Numbered from the stretch's first letter, positions 1 through 11,169 are shown. The stretch is 40,503 bases of DNA from Gnetum montanum (GCA_015680685.1 MNCI01028787.1:71434-111936); one strand, 5' to 3'. Numbers and translations are program-made. The notes: generated by a model not told the origin, from the sequence alone.

Positions 1-24
1 AGTTTTCATTCAGTCATGTGGGTA
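1..24 (+). mobile_element. 3' end of an element's internal region, with purine tract
   Basis: These bases match the sequence just before the 3' LTR of the Athila-like element (21858-21881): both read ATTCAGTCATG, a G-rich run, then TA, directly followed by an LTR beginning TGATG. I read this as the polypurine-tract end of the internal region of a related element whose body lies upstream of the window. The LTR that follows is therefore a 3' LTR, not a solo LTR. Confidence 0.6.
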
Positions 25-796
25 TGATGGGATGCGATATCACGGTGCGCCACCAAGTCTATAAATAAGAGGCAGCTCTCCCTTGTTTCTCATTCTAGGC
101 CTAGACCATAGCGAAACTCTGGCAGTTTTACCTCTTCAGAGATAGAATAATTTCCATGTGCCCACAGTAGGAACTCCAAAGTGAATGGATCTTTATTCGA
201 GCAAATATTGTACCTAAACACAAGTTTGTGTATGGCAATAAAGACAAACTGTTGGATAAACCTTGCAGTGCATGGACTAAGCTAAATAGGCTAAATAGGA
301 CTTTATTTATTGTTATTTATTGTTCATCATTTAAATGCTTTATTAGTTCATTAAATCTCTCTCAACCCTTCTCCCGTAGTTAAGTGCATTCAGTACGACC
401 ACTTCAAGCACGTGTGTTACGCTTGGTGATCCCAGTAACGAATAGCATTTGGTAACCAAGGCTACATTGGTTTAGGGTGTGAATGGTAAGTGGGAATAAA
501 TGCTGATGCTAGGTTAATTAAGGCGTAGTTAATTAGTTAAAGTTAGTGAATTAGTCTCTTCACCCTTCCGCTCATTAGCATAGGAGATAAAATAGAAAAG
601 ATATAAAAATCACATACCTCAGACTTACTTAAACTTACAGCCGTGACAACTACAAGTAAGTTTGGGAAGACAACGAATGATTAACCTTAAGTGTTCCATG
701 AGGCGTGTAGGCACTTAGTCTACGGAGTTCAACCAGATCACGCATGTAACGCTTGTATTCATATGGTTGAGTGTAGGGGTACCTCGCCACTCATCA
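25..796 (+). mobile_element. 3' LTR of an Athila-like-LTR-family element
   Basis: This 772-bp LTR starts TGATGGGATG and ends CGCCACTCATCA. Its 3' end closely matches the ends of the LTRs at 15869-16779, 21882-22806 and 30428-31449 (GTGTAGGGGTACCTCGCCACTCATCA in pieces), and it shares the GGTGATCCCAGTA block (429-441). A TATA box (TATAAATAAG) lies at 60-69, preceded by one GATATC word at 36-41; the same word is amplified in the solo LTR at 30428-31449. It keeps more CpG than the Athila-like LTRs, so it is probably younger than they are. It interrupts the sequence that continues at 797. Confidence 0.8.
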
Positions 797-945
797 TTCT
801 CCTTCCAATTCTATATTCCTTCATCATTATTTTGCAACTTTAACAACTGATCCGAATTATTTTCATATTATTCATCAATTTTGTGTGATTAAAAATCATA
901 TTCATTAACATCTAGGAATAGGATGTCACATTTGATATCAAAGAA
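797..945 (+). mobile_element. possible LTR tail and degenerate primer-binding site
   Basis: After the LTR the sequence runs to GGATGTCACA followed by TTTGATATCAAAG (931-943). Many plant Ty3/gypsy elements end an LTR this way, followed by TTTGGTATCAGAG, the site that pairs with initiator-Met tRNA. Here one G and one further G have become A. I infer the last ~130 bp of an older LTR, cut by the insertion at 25-796. No coding sequence of that element is recognisable downstream, so this remains tentative. Confidence 0.3.
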
Positions 946-1809
946 AACCACGGTCCAGGAGCCAACTGTGCATTAAAAGAGAGAAATTCATCACTAAATT
1001 CCTTTTATTAATATAAGAAAAGGAGTACATCAAGAGGGGAGAATATGAAAAAATTTTGAAAATGGATGACATAAAGGGAATCAAATATCCAATTTTAAAA
1101 GTTAAATAAGATCCTTGACAATCTTTTCTTGAGCTACATGTTCTTCCTTATTGGCATCATCTTTCTTGAGTACATCATGACATCCAACTATGCCATTGTA
1201 GAGTTTCCGAATGTATTTTGTGGTACTTTTAGCAATAGCTTTTTCTTGATTAGCCTTTACAAGTTCTAATTCTAACAAGTTGACTTGAAGAATCTGTTGT
1301 ATCATATTTTCCTACCATTTTTCTCCTTCCTCTGTATACATAAGATAAGGGTTGAAAGTAATAAAAAAAGAAGAAGGAAAAATAAGAAGGATTCACTAAT
1401 TATGTGAAGGTTATCATTTTTAATCTAGAGTATTCACTTAATATTGAGCAAGCATCGAGTCAAGTAGCACTTTTCAATTCCCCTAAGATTTTCTTAATAG
1501 TTTTACTAACTTCTTAAGCATTATCAGGGAAGATGTAAAATGCTAATGAACCACAATACTACATTAACTTATAGTCATTTTTTATGTCATAGGATTAAGA
1601 CTCCCTTAAGTGATATAACTCCTCATAAATTATGTGCAAAGTCTTCTCAGTGATTTGATTACTAAGACTATGAAGAAGAATAAGTTCTTCCTCTACAAAA
1701 TTCATCATTGGTCCTAAGGAGTAGGATGAACCCTAGATGATAACTAATGAAGTTACAATTGATGATTTTTTGGTATGTCAAGACCTTAGAGAAAATGAAG
1801 AATGTAGAA
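946..1809. other. unassigned AT-rich stretch
   Basis: No domain, LTR end or repeat is recognisable here. A 67-codon open frame runs on the minus strand at 1102-1305 and encodes a charged, helix-prone peptide. It has no neighbour, no codon signature and no motif that would let me call it a gene. The stretch is probably retrotransposon debris. Confidence 0.3.
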
Positions 1810-1829
1810 TGTGTGTGTGTGTGTGTGTG
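1810..1829. repeat. (TG)10 microsatellite at the copia LTR start
   Basis: Ten uninterrupted TG dinucleotides. The opposite-strand copy of the same copia family also begins with a TG run (plus-strand ACACACAC near 37010-37018), so the microsatellite appears to have grown from the TG that opens the LTR. Confidence 0.85.
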
Positions 1830-2041
1830 ATTATTGTCTTCTAGGATCATATTGAGCAAGGACTTTACTTGAAGATCCAAGACTTCAAAAATAAGAGTCA
1901 CAATGATAAAATGAAGACTAAAGTGGACAAGATGAGAGCATGGATGAAAACGGAGTCTAAGAGCCAAATGAAGATGTTCTAAGAACTACCAAGATGTCAA
2001 AATGATAAAGAAATGCTCTAGATCTCAAAGTGTGTAAGCAA

Positions 2042-2142
2042 AGTAGACATCTCATAAAAACAGTAGACATTTATCTCTAAGAGTAGACGTCTCATGGTAG
2101 ATGTCTCACTATAGACATCTCCACTTTTAGGTAGATGTCTCT
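2042..2142. promoter_or_regulatory. array of AGACGTCT-derived palindromes in the copia U3
   Basis: Six copies of a ~11-bp word lie within 100 bp. They occur as GTAGACATCTC, GTAGATGTCTC and one intact GTAGACGTCTC. AGACGTCT is a perfect palindrome with an ACGT core, the core bound by plant bZIP factors. Deamination of the CpG on one strand gives AGATGTCT and on the other gives AGACATCT, which explains both forms. A role as a transcription-factor site array in the LTR is inferred. Confidence 0.55.
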
Positions 2143-2840
2143 CCTACACTATGGCTGGCTTTAGTTAGAAATCTCATCGTTAAAGTAGATGTATAAACTA
2201 GCTATTTAGTAGTTGTTGCAAAAATTCCAAGTTTTTGGAAACTCAAAGAGTATAAGATAAAGTGGAATTCTTGTAAAAGGTACAAGTATTGTTCATTACT
2301 AAATCTATCCAACATTACCAAAGATATTTTGTGTTTATCCTTCATTATATTATCTTTTATATGTATTAGTTGTATTGAGCCTCATTTCAAGAACTGTGTA
2401 GATCAAGTTATACTTTCTCCTTGAACTTTTTCTTTTTTTTTTTCTTTGTAGCCCTATGAGGTTGATGTTCTTCTTGTAGGAAGGCATCTTCATGTGTTGA
2501 ACGGTTTTATGGCAACAAAACGCTCCAATGTAGAGCTCATGTTAGTAAAGGTTGTGGAATTATTTAAACCATATTTTAAGTTGATTGAGACCTTCCAAGA
2601 TTGAGTGGTTTCATAGTGATAAAACACTCAAGAGCAAAACTCAAATATTGTAAAAGTTGTGGTACCCTTCAAATCATGTTTTGAGACAAAAAAGTCTAGG
2701 GATGTGCATAGATTCTACCCTCTAAGTGTGGATGTACTCAAGTTGGGAAATCACATAAAAATTGTGTTTCATTTTGGTGGCTAGTATGATTTAAATTGGG
2801 GAACTTATTCAACTCCCCTTCTAAGTTCTCAATCCACAAG

Positions 2841-2852
2841 TGGTATCAAAGC
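2841..2852 (+). other. primer-binding site, initiator-Met tRNA type
   Basis: TGGTATCAAAGC differs by one base from TGGTATCAGAGC, the standard plant copia primer-binding site. The same word occurs in reverse complement at 35970-35981 in the second copy of this family, in both cases just inside the LTR. This fixes the orientation and the start of the internal region. Confidence 0.85.
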
Positions 2853-2879
2853 CTAGTACTCTCAAGTTTGTGCTTCACA

Positions 2880-4700
2880 TTTCCAGAGTGAATGATGAAG
2901 GGAACATCTTACACCAAGTCATCAATGTTCAATGGGTTTTACTTTGCATATTGAAAAGTAAAAATGCAAGGATTCTTTGAATCCATGAAATTCAAAGTCT
3001 ATGATACAATTCTTGAAGGCTACACATCGCCCATTAATGGCACCATAAGAGTAATCAAGCCATGAAGTAAATGGACCTCTAGAAGAAAAATATAAGTTCA
3101 TGTTTAACTCAAAAGCTAAAATTTTATTTATTGTTCATTGAATAAATCTAAGTTTAATAGAATAGTTGGGTGTAAAACTGCAAAGGAAATATGGAAAACT
3201 TTAGATGCAACCTACGAGGGCATGTCTATTATCAAGAAATCAAAACTTTTAGTATTGCAAAGAAAATCTAACAAGCTTAAAACGAAAGAAGGAGAGAAAA
3301 TCAAAGATTATTTCTCCAAAGCTAATGACATAGTAGTATTCATAGGTGATATGAGCAAGAACTTCTGAGAGAGTAATGTGATCATAAAAATTATTTAAAC
3401 TTTAGAGCTAAAATTTGTGATTTCTCAAAGTTGACATTTGAGGAGCTTCAAAGAGCTCTTATTGCTTACGAGATGAATTTCATCAATGAAGGAGGAATAA
3501 AAGAAAATTCCATCATCCTTAAATCTACATCAAAAGAGAAGGATATGATTGAATAAGAACCAAATAGTGAAAATGAACTAGCCCTCCTATCAAGGAGAGT
3601 TCAAAGACTTCTTACTAAAAAAGAAAGATGTTTCAACTAGGGCCTAATCAATCTGACATAAAAGGTAGAAAAAAGGGGTAATAATTTTAAATATTCAAAT
3701 TTTGATGAATGTTTTATAGAATGTTGGGTATGTGATGGAAGAGACCATGTGACCTCTAAATATCTTAGTACTAATAGGATCAAAAAAGGAGATCAATTTG
3801 AAGTTGAGTCCAAAAAGAGCAACTTCTTCACTAGCTGAAATGAAGAACAAAGTGAAGAGGAAGTAGATACCTCACAAGATTCCCATCTCATTTGCATGGC
3901 TCTTACAAAAAATGATGATAAAACAACTAAAGATGATGATCAAATAATAAATATTGATGAAGAAATGTATGACCTATTGTATAATGAACTTTTGTTCTCT
4001 CAAAGTCTTTGTATTAAGCTAAAGACAGCTATAAAAGATAAGGATCAAGAATTATCTCTACTCAACATAAAATATTTAGATCTCTCAAAATAAAACTTAG
4101 ACCTAAGGGCTAAGAATAAAAAACTAACCTTATCTTATGAGCATACTAAAAAAGAACTTACAGATATAAAACTTGTGAATGAGAGACTTGTCAAAGGAAA
4201 GAAATTCCTTCACATAGTTCTAGGACAAGGAAGAAATACACATGATAAAAGTGAATTGGGATGTTATTAAAAAGAAGAAGTATCAACATCCAAATAAAAG
4301 GCTACACTAAGGTTAGAAGTATCAATAGACACTTCATCCAAACAAAATGCAACTCCAAGGTTTAACTATTTTAGCCAAAGTAGAAAGATTAGATGCTATT
4401 ATTGTGGTAAAATTGGACATAAGCAATGGAATAGAAATTTAAAATATCATCACATGAATACTTGGTCATATCATAAGACTCCATGGTCTTACCCAAAGAT
4501 GCCTAGAAAAGAAATCTTTTAGGATGAAAGGGAGTTAAAGATAAATCAAAAGCGAAAGGAAAGAAAAAAGGTATGGAAAATTAAGCAAAATTAAGCAAGT
4601 GAAAGAACTATCACCAATGATTTTGTGAAGGGAATTCATACATTAGAAATACAAGAACTTTGTATGAAGATAGGAGGAACTCCAAAAAAATATTATTCCC
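2880..4700 (+). pseudogene. Ty1/copia gag (SIRE-like), decayed
   Basis: The capsid part lies around 3138-3368. Residues KEIWKTLDATYEG, a Lys-rich LKTKEGEKIKDYF segment and a basic linker match the UBN2/gag-polypeptide domain of plant copia elements. A first zinc knuckle at 3722-3763 reads CWVCDGRDHVTSKY, with the last Cys now Tyr. An acidic segment and a coiled coil (3896-4190) follow, then a second knuckle at 4394-4440, CYYCGKIGHKQW, again lacking its last Cys. This order of capsid, knuckle, long coiled coil and second knuckle is typical of SIRE/Maximus gag. Several stops break the frame. No protease, integrase, RT or RNase H follows, so the element is non-autonomous or internally deleted. 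Confidence 0.75.
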
Positions 4701-4779
4701 AATCTCCATAGGCTTCATGATCTCTAATCAATAAGGGTAAGTAGAGGTAAGTTTTCATTTTCTTGTCTTATTTAAAACT

Positions 4780-5070
4780 CTTGTAGGGCTTTAATCCATG
4801 GTAGATATCCCTAAAACTTCCCATGCTTCAAACATTTCACTACCAATTTAGACGTTAACCTATAGACACCTACATCTAAAAGATAGACATCTACTCATAG
4901 ATGCCTACATCTGTAAATAGACATCTCTTTGAGTTATATTGAACATGGGATAGACATCTACTAGTTGAATTAGATGTCTAACTTTACAGGAAAACCCTTT
5001 GACACCCATGATTATATAAAGAAAACACTCCTTATTTTTCTCATTTTTCCTCATCCAAGCTTAGACATCT
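4780..5070 (+). promoter_or_regulatory. second AGACGTCT-type array with TATA box, possible 3' LTR remnant
   Basis: About ten copies of the GTAGACATCTAC/AGATGTCT word lie between 4850 and 5068, as in the copia LTR promoter. A TATA-like TATATAAAG lies at about 5014-5022 and another motif copy follows it. The downstream sequence does not align by eye with the R/U5 part of the LTR at 1810-2838. This is either the promoter part of a truncated 3' LTR or another element that shares the array. Confidence 0.4.
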
Positions 5071-5132
5071 AAGAGCAGTCGACCAGAGATTTTACTATAG
5101 TGCAAACTAGTTTATTTCCTTGCAAATCCATG

Positions 5133-5487
5133 ATCCACAAAAAGATTGGAACATCTAGAGCTTCATCACACAAGAGCAAAAAGTCCAAGGGAGCATCCTA
5201 AAGCATAACAAACATGTATCTACCTTAATTTTGTTCCACTAAAGCACAACATTGATTTGGGGTAACACATTCTATCTCAATTATGTCTGAAAGCCATCAC
5301 TAATGCTACTGTTGGAGCTTTTACTTGTACTATTATGGGCGTTTTGAATGAAGTAACTCCCCAAGTAGTTAATGCCATTTGTGGCATTTCTAATTTAGAG
5401 GTTCATAGGATCACCATACATTCTATGTCTGATATTTTCTCAAATGATGTAATCCCTATTTCCCATGATGTGTTCTATGATGTGTAG
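5133..5487 (+). pseudogene. unassigned broken ORF before the Tat element
   Basis: A possible start at 5133 gives a short Lys/Ser-rich N-terminus with an early stop. A separate 70-codon open frame at 5275-5487 has balanced composition and an aliphatic core. I recognise no domain. It lies ~110 bp after a TATA-like box and is cut off by the LTR that begins at 5504. It could be the 5' end of an element gene or chance open sequence in debris. Confidence 0.25.
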
Positions 5488-5503
5488 TACTAGAAAATTT
5501 CCA

Positions 5504-6620
5504 TGTTGGAAAATTGAAGATCTCCACTGGAACAGTTTAACCTTAGATCCCATGGGCCTTGAAAAAGGGATCCAAAGCATCCTAGATGGTCTTGCCAATT
5601 ACCTAGGAACTTAGAAATTGTAAAATGGTGTAAAAAAATTTAATATAAAATGCAAATCTGATCCAAGAGAAAAAGAAAAATAAACTTTCACAAAATAAAT
5701 GAACTACAAATTTTATTAAATAATAAATAGTTTAATCTATAACGTTCAAATGAAAGTACTAGTTTATGTGCTTCAAAATGCACAAAGAGCTATACAAGAG
5801 ATGCTTGAAGTCTAATGAAACCAAGAAAGTGTGTGATGTAGTCAACCTCACAATCTGAATTCTCTAAAGTTTCAATTTCTCAAGGGTTCTTGTTGGTTCT
5901 CTAGTACTAGATCTACATTATTGGTGTTGTGGTTGTTGAAGTTTTTATTGCTTTGAGAATCTATATGCTCAGCTAAATGAAAATTTTCCAAAACGTCCTT
6001 CTAAAGTGATCATCTTTGGTTCTTATATGCCATTGGATTTTGATACATTCCTACAAATTTCTACCATCATTTCTAATAGATTGTTGCAAATTTTTGATAT
6101 TGTTGGTCATTAACCTCATCATATTTTTCAATTTTTGGTAAGTTTAGTGCATGAAGGCCATCAAAAATACACTAGGTTCTACAAAGATATGCCAGCTTCC
6201 AAAAGATACGTTGGCTTCATCATAAATACACTATCCTTGGCAATGATACACTAGGTTTCATAGAAAATACGCTAGCCTTACCATGAAAATCAAAGTCCAA
6301 CAATTCATACGCTGGCTACAGGTGGTTCCAACGTATAAAGTTCTATCACCAATATAAAAACCATGAAAAATCCAAATTTAGTGATTTCCAAGGCATTTTT
6401 AGCCTTCCCAATCCCAAGTACATACATGACATAACTTTTTTCACTTAGGAAGTGAGGCAGCAACAACATATGAGGCATTTTTTAGCCTCAATAATTTAAA
6501 GTATGTGCAATTGCAACCTATGCGCTACAAACTACACATTTTACAATAGGATCTTACCTTAAGTTTAATGGTAAAGGTTATGAGTTGCAATATGAATTTT
6601 CTTAGTGGTTTTTTATTAGC
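5504..6620 (-). mobile_element. 3' LTR of the Tat/Ogre-like element (family B copy 1)
   Basis: This aligns along its whole length with 34161-35254 and, inverted, with 28139-29602. Read on the minus strand it ends TTTTCCAACA. The purine-rich AATAAATAGGG directly outside its minus-strand start (6621-6631) could be the polypurine tract. An internal array of six 20-22-bp units around AATACGCTAGCC/AATACACTAGG lies at about 6166-6290. The minus-strand start has decayed from TGTCATAAAA to GCTAATAAAA. Confidence 0.6.
6166..6290. repeat. six 20-22-bp tandem units in the B LTR
   Basis: Imperfect units share the core AAATACGCTRGCCTT. CpG-decay forms TACACT and TATGCC lie beside intact TACGCT. The same array occurs at about 34818-34915 in the second LTR and in altered form at about 28620-28720 in the solo copy. 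The core word also recurs at 11980-13450 and 33500-33780 inside the Tat element. Confidence 0.6.
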
Positions 6621-7744
6621 CCCTATTTATTGATGTTTTGAGGATTAAGCTGAGAGACATTGACAAAGAATGCAAAACACCACCATAGGTTTATCACCAA
6701 CATTTACTCTCCACGCTTGATTTTGTAGCTATTTAACCATGCTAAAGAGTGCTTGTGATGATGAGACAAGGTTATGATGAGATGATATTGAGCAAAGGCT
6801 ATACTAGAATGCAAGGGAATGGTCATAGGGATTAACAATGAATTTCACATGTTAACATCATGGTGATGGTATGGTAATGACATGCTTGTTGATTAGTATA
6901 ATCTTCATGCTTTATGCTTTGAAGTGTTGGTCACTTGGTAATGTTTTTGAGGAACCAACACTCAACTCCAACCATTCTTTGATCATTTGGCTTCTTCATG
7001 TTTTTTATTGGAGTCATCAATTTGTCTTTTGGGCTTCATTAGCCTCTTAGCTTCCTAGTAATTTACTTCTTCATATTTTTTTTTCTTTTTTTTTGCAAGG
7101 TGAAAACCTTCATTGGGTTTTTTACCAAGGATGAACTTAATTTGATTTTCTTATTGAATGAGATGTGTTATATCAAATTAACTTGATGGTGAAGCATGAT
7201 AAAGGAGATGTCACATGGTCATAGTGCATGAATGAATGCCAAACATAGATCATCATTGTTGTTCAAGATAAGGAAGGTTGTAATTAGGCTATGGGATTAT
7301 GGTTCAAGAGGGCTAACAAAAGTGATTTGAGATAAGCACTCTTGGTACAATAGGACAAGCTAACCACATCTTATGCATTAAGGTCATATGGTAACTTACT
7401 GCTGTGATGAGCTACACCTTCGTAATGTCTTCAAGCTTCATCCTATAAGCACAACTTCAAGAGAACAAGAAAACATGTTTTTACAAAACATTGTATAGCG
7501 CTACATGATTCAACCATCAAACTAGAACACTATATGCTACTATTAGTATAATATTAATAGATCTATGCAATGTGCATCATATTTAAAAAACTTGCAATTC
7601 ATTCATTGTGCCAACTAGATAGAGATAGAGAGTTTGTGAGAGATCATGTAGGCTCACTTGCTATTAGTTGTAAATGTTATTGATGTAAATAGTTTATTCA
7701 CCTATAAAGAAGATTGTGTTAGATGTAATAAGATTTGAGATAGG
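6621..7744. other. non-coding 3' region of the Tat element
   Basis: No reading frame or domain is recognisable between the integrase end and the 3' LTR. It contains T-rich runs near 7065-7095. I treat it as the 3' untranslated part of the minus-strand element. Confidence 0.4.
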
Positions 7745-8800
7745 AATCATTGACAAAATTGGCCAATTCATTCCCATCCATAACTGCTAATTTGAATGCT
7801 CCATTTTCATAGGCTTTAATGACTCGGAAAGGCCGTTCCCAGTTGGTTGAGAACTTGTCTGCATGTTCATGAACAGCCTTGAGGACCAGGTCTCCTTCCT
7901 TAATCTTTTTCTTGTTTAGATCATGACAATGTTATTTATTTTCCTCTCTTGGTATCATTCGATGTGAGCAACCATTTCTATTTACTACTCTTCCACTAAA
8001 TCTAGATTGATAGTACATAGCTCCTTATTTTACTCAACATTGATGAAGTTAGAAAGAACCACTTTCAATAATAGAACTTGTGATTCAAGAAGAAAAATAG
8101 CTTTAGATCCATAAACAAGGATATATGAGGTGACACCATTTATAGTTTAATAGGTAGTCCTGTTGGCTCAAAGTGCATGGACAAGCTATTCATGCCACTT
8201 TCTTCTATTGTTATTTAGCATCTTTTTAAGCAAGTTTATGATGTCCTTATTACTAGATTTATCTTGTCCATTGGCTTGAGGATAGTATGGTAACAAAAAG
8301 GAATGTTTAATACCTAGTTCTTGACAAAAGGCTTGCATTTCCTTACTACAAAATTATGGTTCATTATCTGTGACTATATTAAGAGGTATGCCAAAATGGG
8401 CAACTATGTTAACTAGTATAAATCTACAAACTTATTAAGAAGTTGTCTTCCTTAGGAAAATATTTTTCATTAACTTTGTAAAATATTCAATTATAGTGAT
8501 GATGAAGCTATGCCTTGTATAAGACTTAGTGTTATAGGTCCAATAATATCAAGTCTCCACCATTGTAGTGGCCAAGTTATCTAAGCAATATAAAACTTAG
8601 TTGTTAGCACATGTATTAGGTTTTGGTGCCATTGGTAGATATCACAAGTTTTAACCTTTTGTAGGTAGTCACTTTCCATATAGAACTAATATTATCTTAA
8701 TCATCTAATCTTTGTAGCCATGGGTCTAGGCCTTATATGTCCTCCACATATACCTTCATCAGCTTGCTCAAGGATTGTTTAGGCTTTGGTTTTGCCCAAG
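7745..8800 (-). pseudogene. Tat-lineage integrase, decayed
   Basis: Read on the minus strand, the degenerate zinc-binding part (about 8800-8600) has GGHIRPR and CDIYQWHQN in place of the usual HHCC residues. The core follows: first Asp in RLDIIGPI (8534-8570), second Asp in IVTDNEP (8358-8380), then PYYPQANGQDKSSNK (8250-8290), where the catalytic Glu of the usual GQAE/GQVE has become Lys. The C-terminal GDLVLKAV...NWERPFRV block (7745-7915) is the GPY/F-like domain of gypsy integrases and is unusually clean: open for ~57 codons and still carrying CpGs. Several stops elsewhere make the gene dead. Confidence 0.85.
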
Positions 8801-9069
8801 CACACCAACAATATGCCATCATAAGACCATCAACATAATGTTTTATCACTGATAATAACATATTACTTTGATATTTTACGTATAGAATTCGTTTGAGAAG
8901 TAGTCAAGTTCTGTGGAGATTCATCATGCATTAGGTAAAACTTGATACTGTCATACTGCTCCTTTTGAGGAGTGGTATTAACAATGGCTATAGAGATGCC
9001 TTCAGTGTTTTGCATGATGGAAATAGCACAATTCATAGTCAATGAAGGCAACTTGCTAAACAAATCGAG

Positions 9070-9960
9070 TATCACACTTAGTGCTAAGGATGCAATGGCA
9101 TCAGCTAAGGTGTTTTCAACTCAAGGTATATGTTAAATACCAACATCTATAAATTTTTTCATCAATTTCTTAGCTAGGTCACAATAAGGCTGTAAATTTT
9201 CAGCTTTACATGCATAAACCTTGATTACTTGGTTAACTATAAGTTGTGAATCACATTTTATCATTAGGCATACCTCTGATTAATCATCCAACACCACATT
9301 GTTGGTACATGGAAATTGAAAATGATAAGAGAAAGGCTAGATCACACTAGAAGGTGATGTTAGGATGGTAGCAGCACTAGCCCCATGGGCAATTAAAGCT
9401 CTATCAAAGTGCATGATAGCCTTATAACCCTTAAGTACCTTGTTGACAATATTAACATGCACATCATGGAATTTAGGGTCTATGGCTACATGGTCCTCCA
9501 CTAGGAAATTTGTGAGTTATGCAACTATACCTTGATCTTTGGTTGAGGCTTGAAAGATGTAATGTAGGTCAAACTCAACTGCTATGGCCTTCCATTATGC
9601 TATACATCTACTTTTGTAAATATTTATCATTATGGCTCTTAATATGTTATCATTGCATATGATGTTAACTTGACTCCTAAAGAGGTAGTGTCTTCACTTC
9701 TTCAAGGAGAAGACTAGAGCTAGACAATGCTTCTCAACCTTGATGTATTAGGTCTCATAGGCAATTAATGCATGGCTTAGGTAGTATACTGATAACTCTA
9801 CTTCATCATCTCATTTATGATAGAGTAGAGAGGCAATGGACGTGTCAAAGATTGCAAGGTAGATGTAAAAAGGTTTATCCTTTTATGGTCGATATACCAT
9901 GGGTAGTTGGTCCAACTCTTGCTTAAAGTTTTTAAACACTTCTTAGCATTGGATAATTCA
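9070..9960 (-). pseudogene. tandem RNase H domains (gRH plus aRH) of the Tat element
   Basis: The first domain (about 9900-9640) has the gypsy pattern AYETYIKVEKHCLALVFSLK and RHYLF. The second (about 9640-9075) has the pattern of the extra archaeal-type RNase H: HFDRALIAHGASAATIL, FQFPCTNN, KCDSQLIVNQV and the closing ENTLADAIASLAL. Possession of both a gypsy RNase H and an additional aRH domain is diagnostic of the Tat lineage, which includes Ogre, Retand and RIRE2. The DGAS-type start has become DRALIAHGAS. Stops and frameshifts are frequent. Confidence 0.8.
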
Positions 9961-11162
9961 CTCATAGAAAACTCATTTCTTAAGAAAGTGTTGCATGGAT
10001 TATAGCTTATTTGTGAGACTAGAGATGAGCCTATGAAATAAATTATAATCGACCTTGTAGTCCCCAAAGGTCAATAGGTGCTACAAAGTTGGTTATGGTC
10101 TTAACCTTATTAGGATCAACACGTATTCCTACTTTGGACACTACAAAGGCAAGCATATTACCAATTTTGACACCAAAGAAACACTTCTTAGGATCCAGCT
10201 TAAGTTCATATTTAAGACATATTTTAAGCACTAAGTCAACGTCATGCCTGTGGCCATTGGCCATTTTGGATTTGACCACTATGTCATCCATGTAGTCATT
10301 AACCCTAGCATATAGTCATTGAACATGTACATCATGGCTCATTAGTAGGTTGCACCTACATTCTTTAGACCAAAGAGGATCATGTTGTAACAAAAAGTTC
10401 CCTAATGGGTCATGAAGGTCATACAAAGTTGATGCTCTGGGTTAATCCTAACTTGGTTATCTCTTGAAAACCCATCCATGAAGGATAACTAGGCATGTAT
10501 AGTAGTAGTATCAATGAGTTGGTTAATACTAGGCAAAGGGAAATCATCTTTAATAGTTGTCTTATTTAAGTCTTGAAAATCAATACAAATACATATGCTC
10601 CCATTTTTCTTAGGGAATATCACTATGCTGGATACCCAATTTTCACAATTGATAGCTCTAATAAAATCAACTTGATATAGTTTCATGATCTCATCACAAA
10701 CTTTCAAGGCTAAATCTAGTCTAATTTTCTAAACCTTTTACTTAACTAGCTTGATACAAGGGTCTAATATGATGCTATGTTATACTTGGTTTCGATCAAG
10801 ACATGGCATATCTTCATATGACCAGGAAAACACCTTAATGTTATCTTGAAGAACCTTGGTGATGTCTTGGGCTTGCTGGGGTTTCAATGAGGAACTTAAT
10901 TTCAATGTTTTCTCCTTACCACTATGTGTCATGATAGGAAATTCAACTAGAGAGTTTTCCATAATGTTGCCAACCTCAAGGTTAAGAGTTTTAACTACGT
11001 GTTCAAGCCATTCAAGAGGCTTTTCTATAGGGGCTATCTAATTAATTAAGGCTCTTAGACTCAAGATCTCCACAATTGAGGTCAATGAATCATTCAACAT
11101 CATTGTGAGGTCCACTAGACTTAGAGGCAAACTAAATTGCTTCCAAATGCCATACTCCAATC
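9961..11162 (-). pseudogene. Tat-lineage reverse transcriptase, decayed
   Basis: From the minus-strand start at 11162 the frame runs through LEYGIWKQF, then a linker with KVFSWSYEDMPCLD (10780-10962), the typical entry to Tat RT. The palm follows with SIVIFPKKNGSICICIDFQDLNK and DDFPLPSINQLID (10489-10707). The catalytic YMDDIVVKSK (about 10265-10295) is intact, followed by ELKLDPKKCFFGV and the VSKVGIRVDPNKVKTI thumb region (10043-10291). Stops and at least two frameshifts split it. Just before 11162 the minus strand reads GATTGATGTGTAG, a good splice acceptor, and coding similarity starts exactly there. Confidence 0.85.
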
Positions 11163-11168
11163 CTACAC
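11163..11168 (-). other. candidate splice acceptor before the RT segment
   Basis: The minus-strand sequence TGTGTAG ends at 11163 and the next bases, in phase 1, open the LEYG... frame of the RT segment. Upstream on the minus strand the sequence turns at once into low-complexity repeats with no coding trace. Ogre elements are known to splice an intron between protease and RT. A possible donor, GTATGT, lies on the minus strand at 27057-27052 after the protease tail, but its phase does not match, so the true donor is unsettled. Confidence 0.4.
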
Positions 11169-11169
11169 A

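Larger units (their letters stand above)
1810..2838 (+). mobile_element. 5' LTR of a SIRE-like Ty1/copia element
   Basis: This ~1.03-kb LTR begins in the TG run and ends just before the primer-binding site at 2841. It aligns along its length with the minus-strand copy at 35985-37018: TG run, ATTGAGCAA block, motif array, GAGTT-GGTGTTG-type block, TCTACCCTC-AAGTGTGGA block and the GGGGAACTTATTCA end. A promoter-region array of AGACATCT/AGATGTCT words lies at 2042-2142. The exact ends are uncertain by a few bases. I see no clean target duplication. Confidence 0.65.

Noticed and set aside
1102-1305. 67-codon open frame on the minus strand encoding a charged helical peptide
   Set aside because: No motif, neighbour, conserved copy in the window or regulatory signal supports it; open frames of this length arise by chance in AT-rich debris.
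2841-2852. TGGTATCAAAGC as part of a tRNA gene
   Set aside because: Only the 12-base primer-binding word is present; no cloverleaf can be folded from the surrounding sequence.
5504-6620. Direct/inverted family B repeats as a DNA transposon or MITE
   Set aside because: Ends are TG and CA without long terminal inverted repeats, and the copy at 28139-29602 behaves as an LTR insertion with a 5-bp target.
7745-11162. RT and RNase H as an endogenous pararetrovirus (caulimovirid)
   Set aside because: Integrase follows RNase H and a second aRH domain is present, with LTRs and gag of Tat type; no movement protein or virus-type coat motif is seen.
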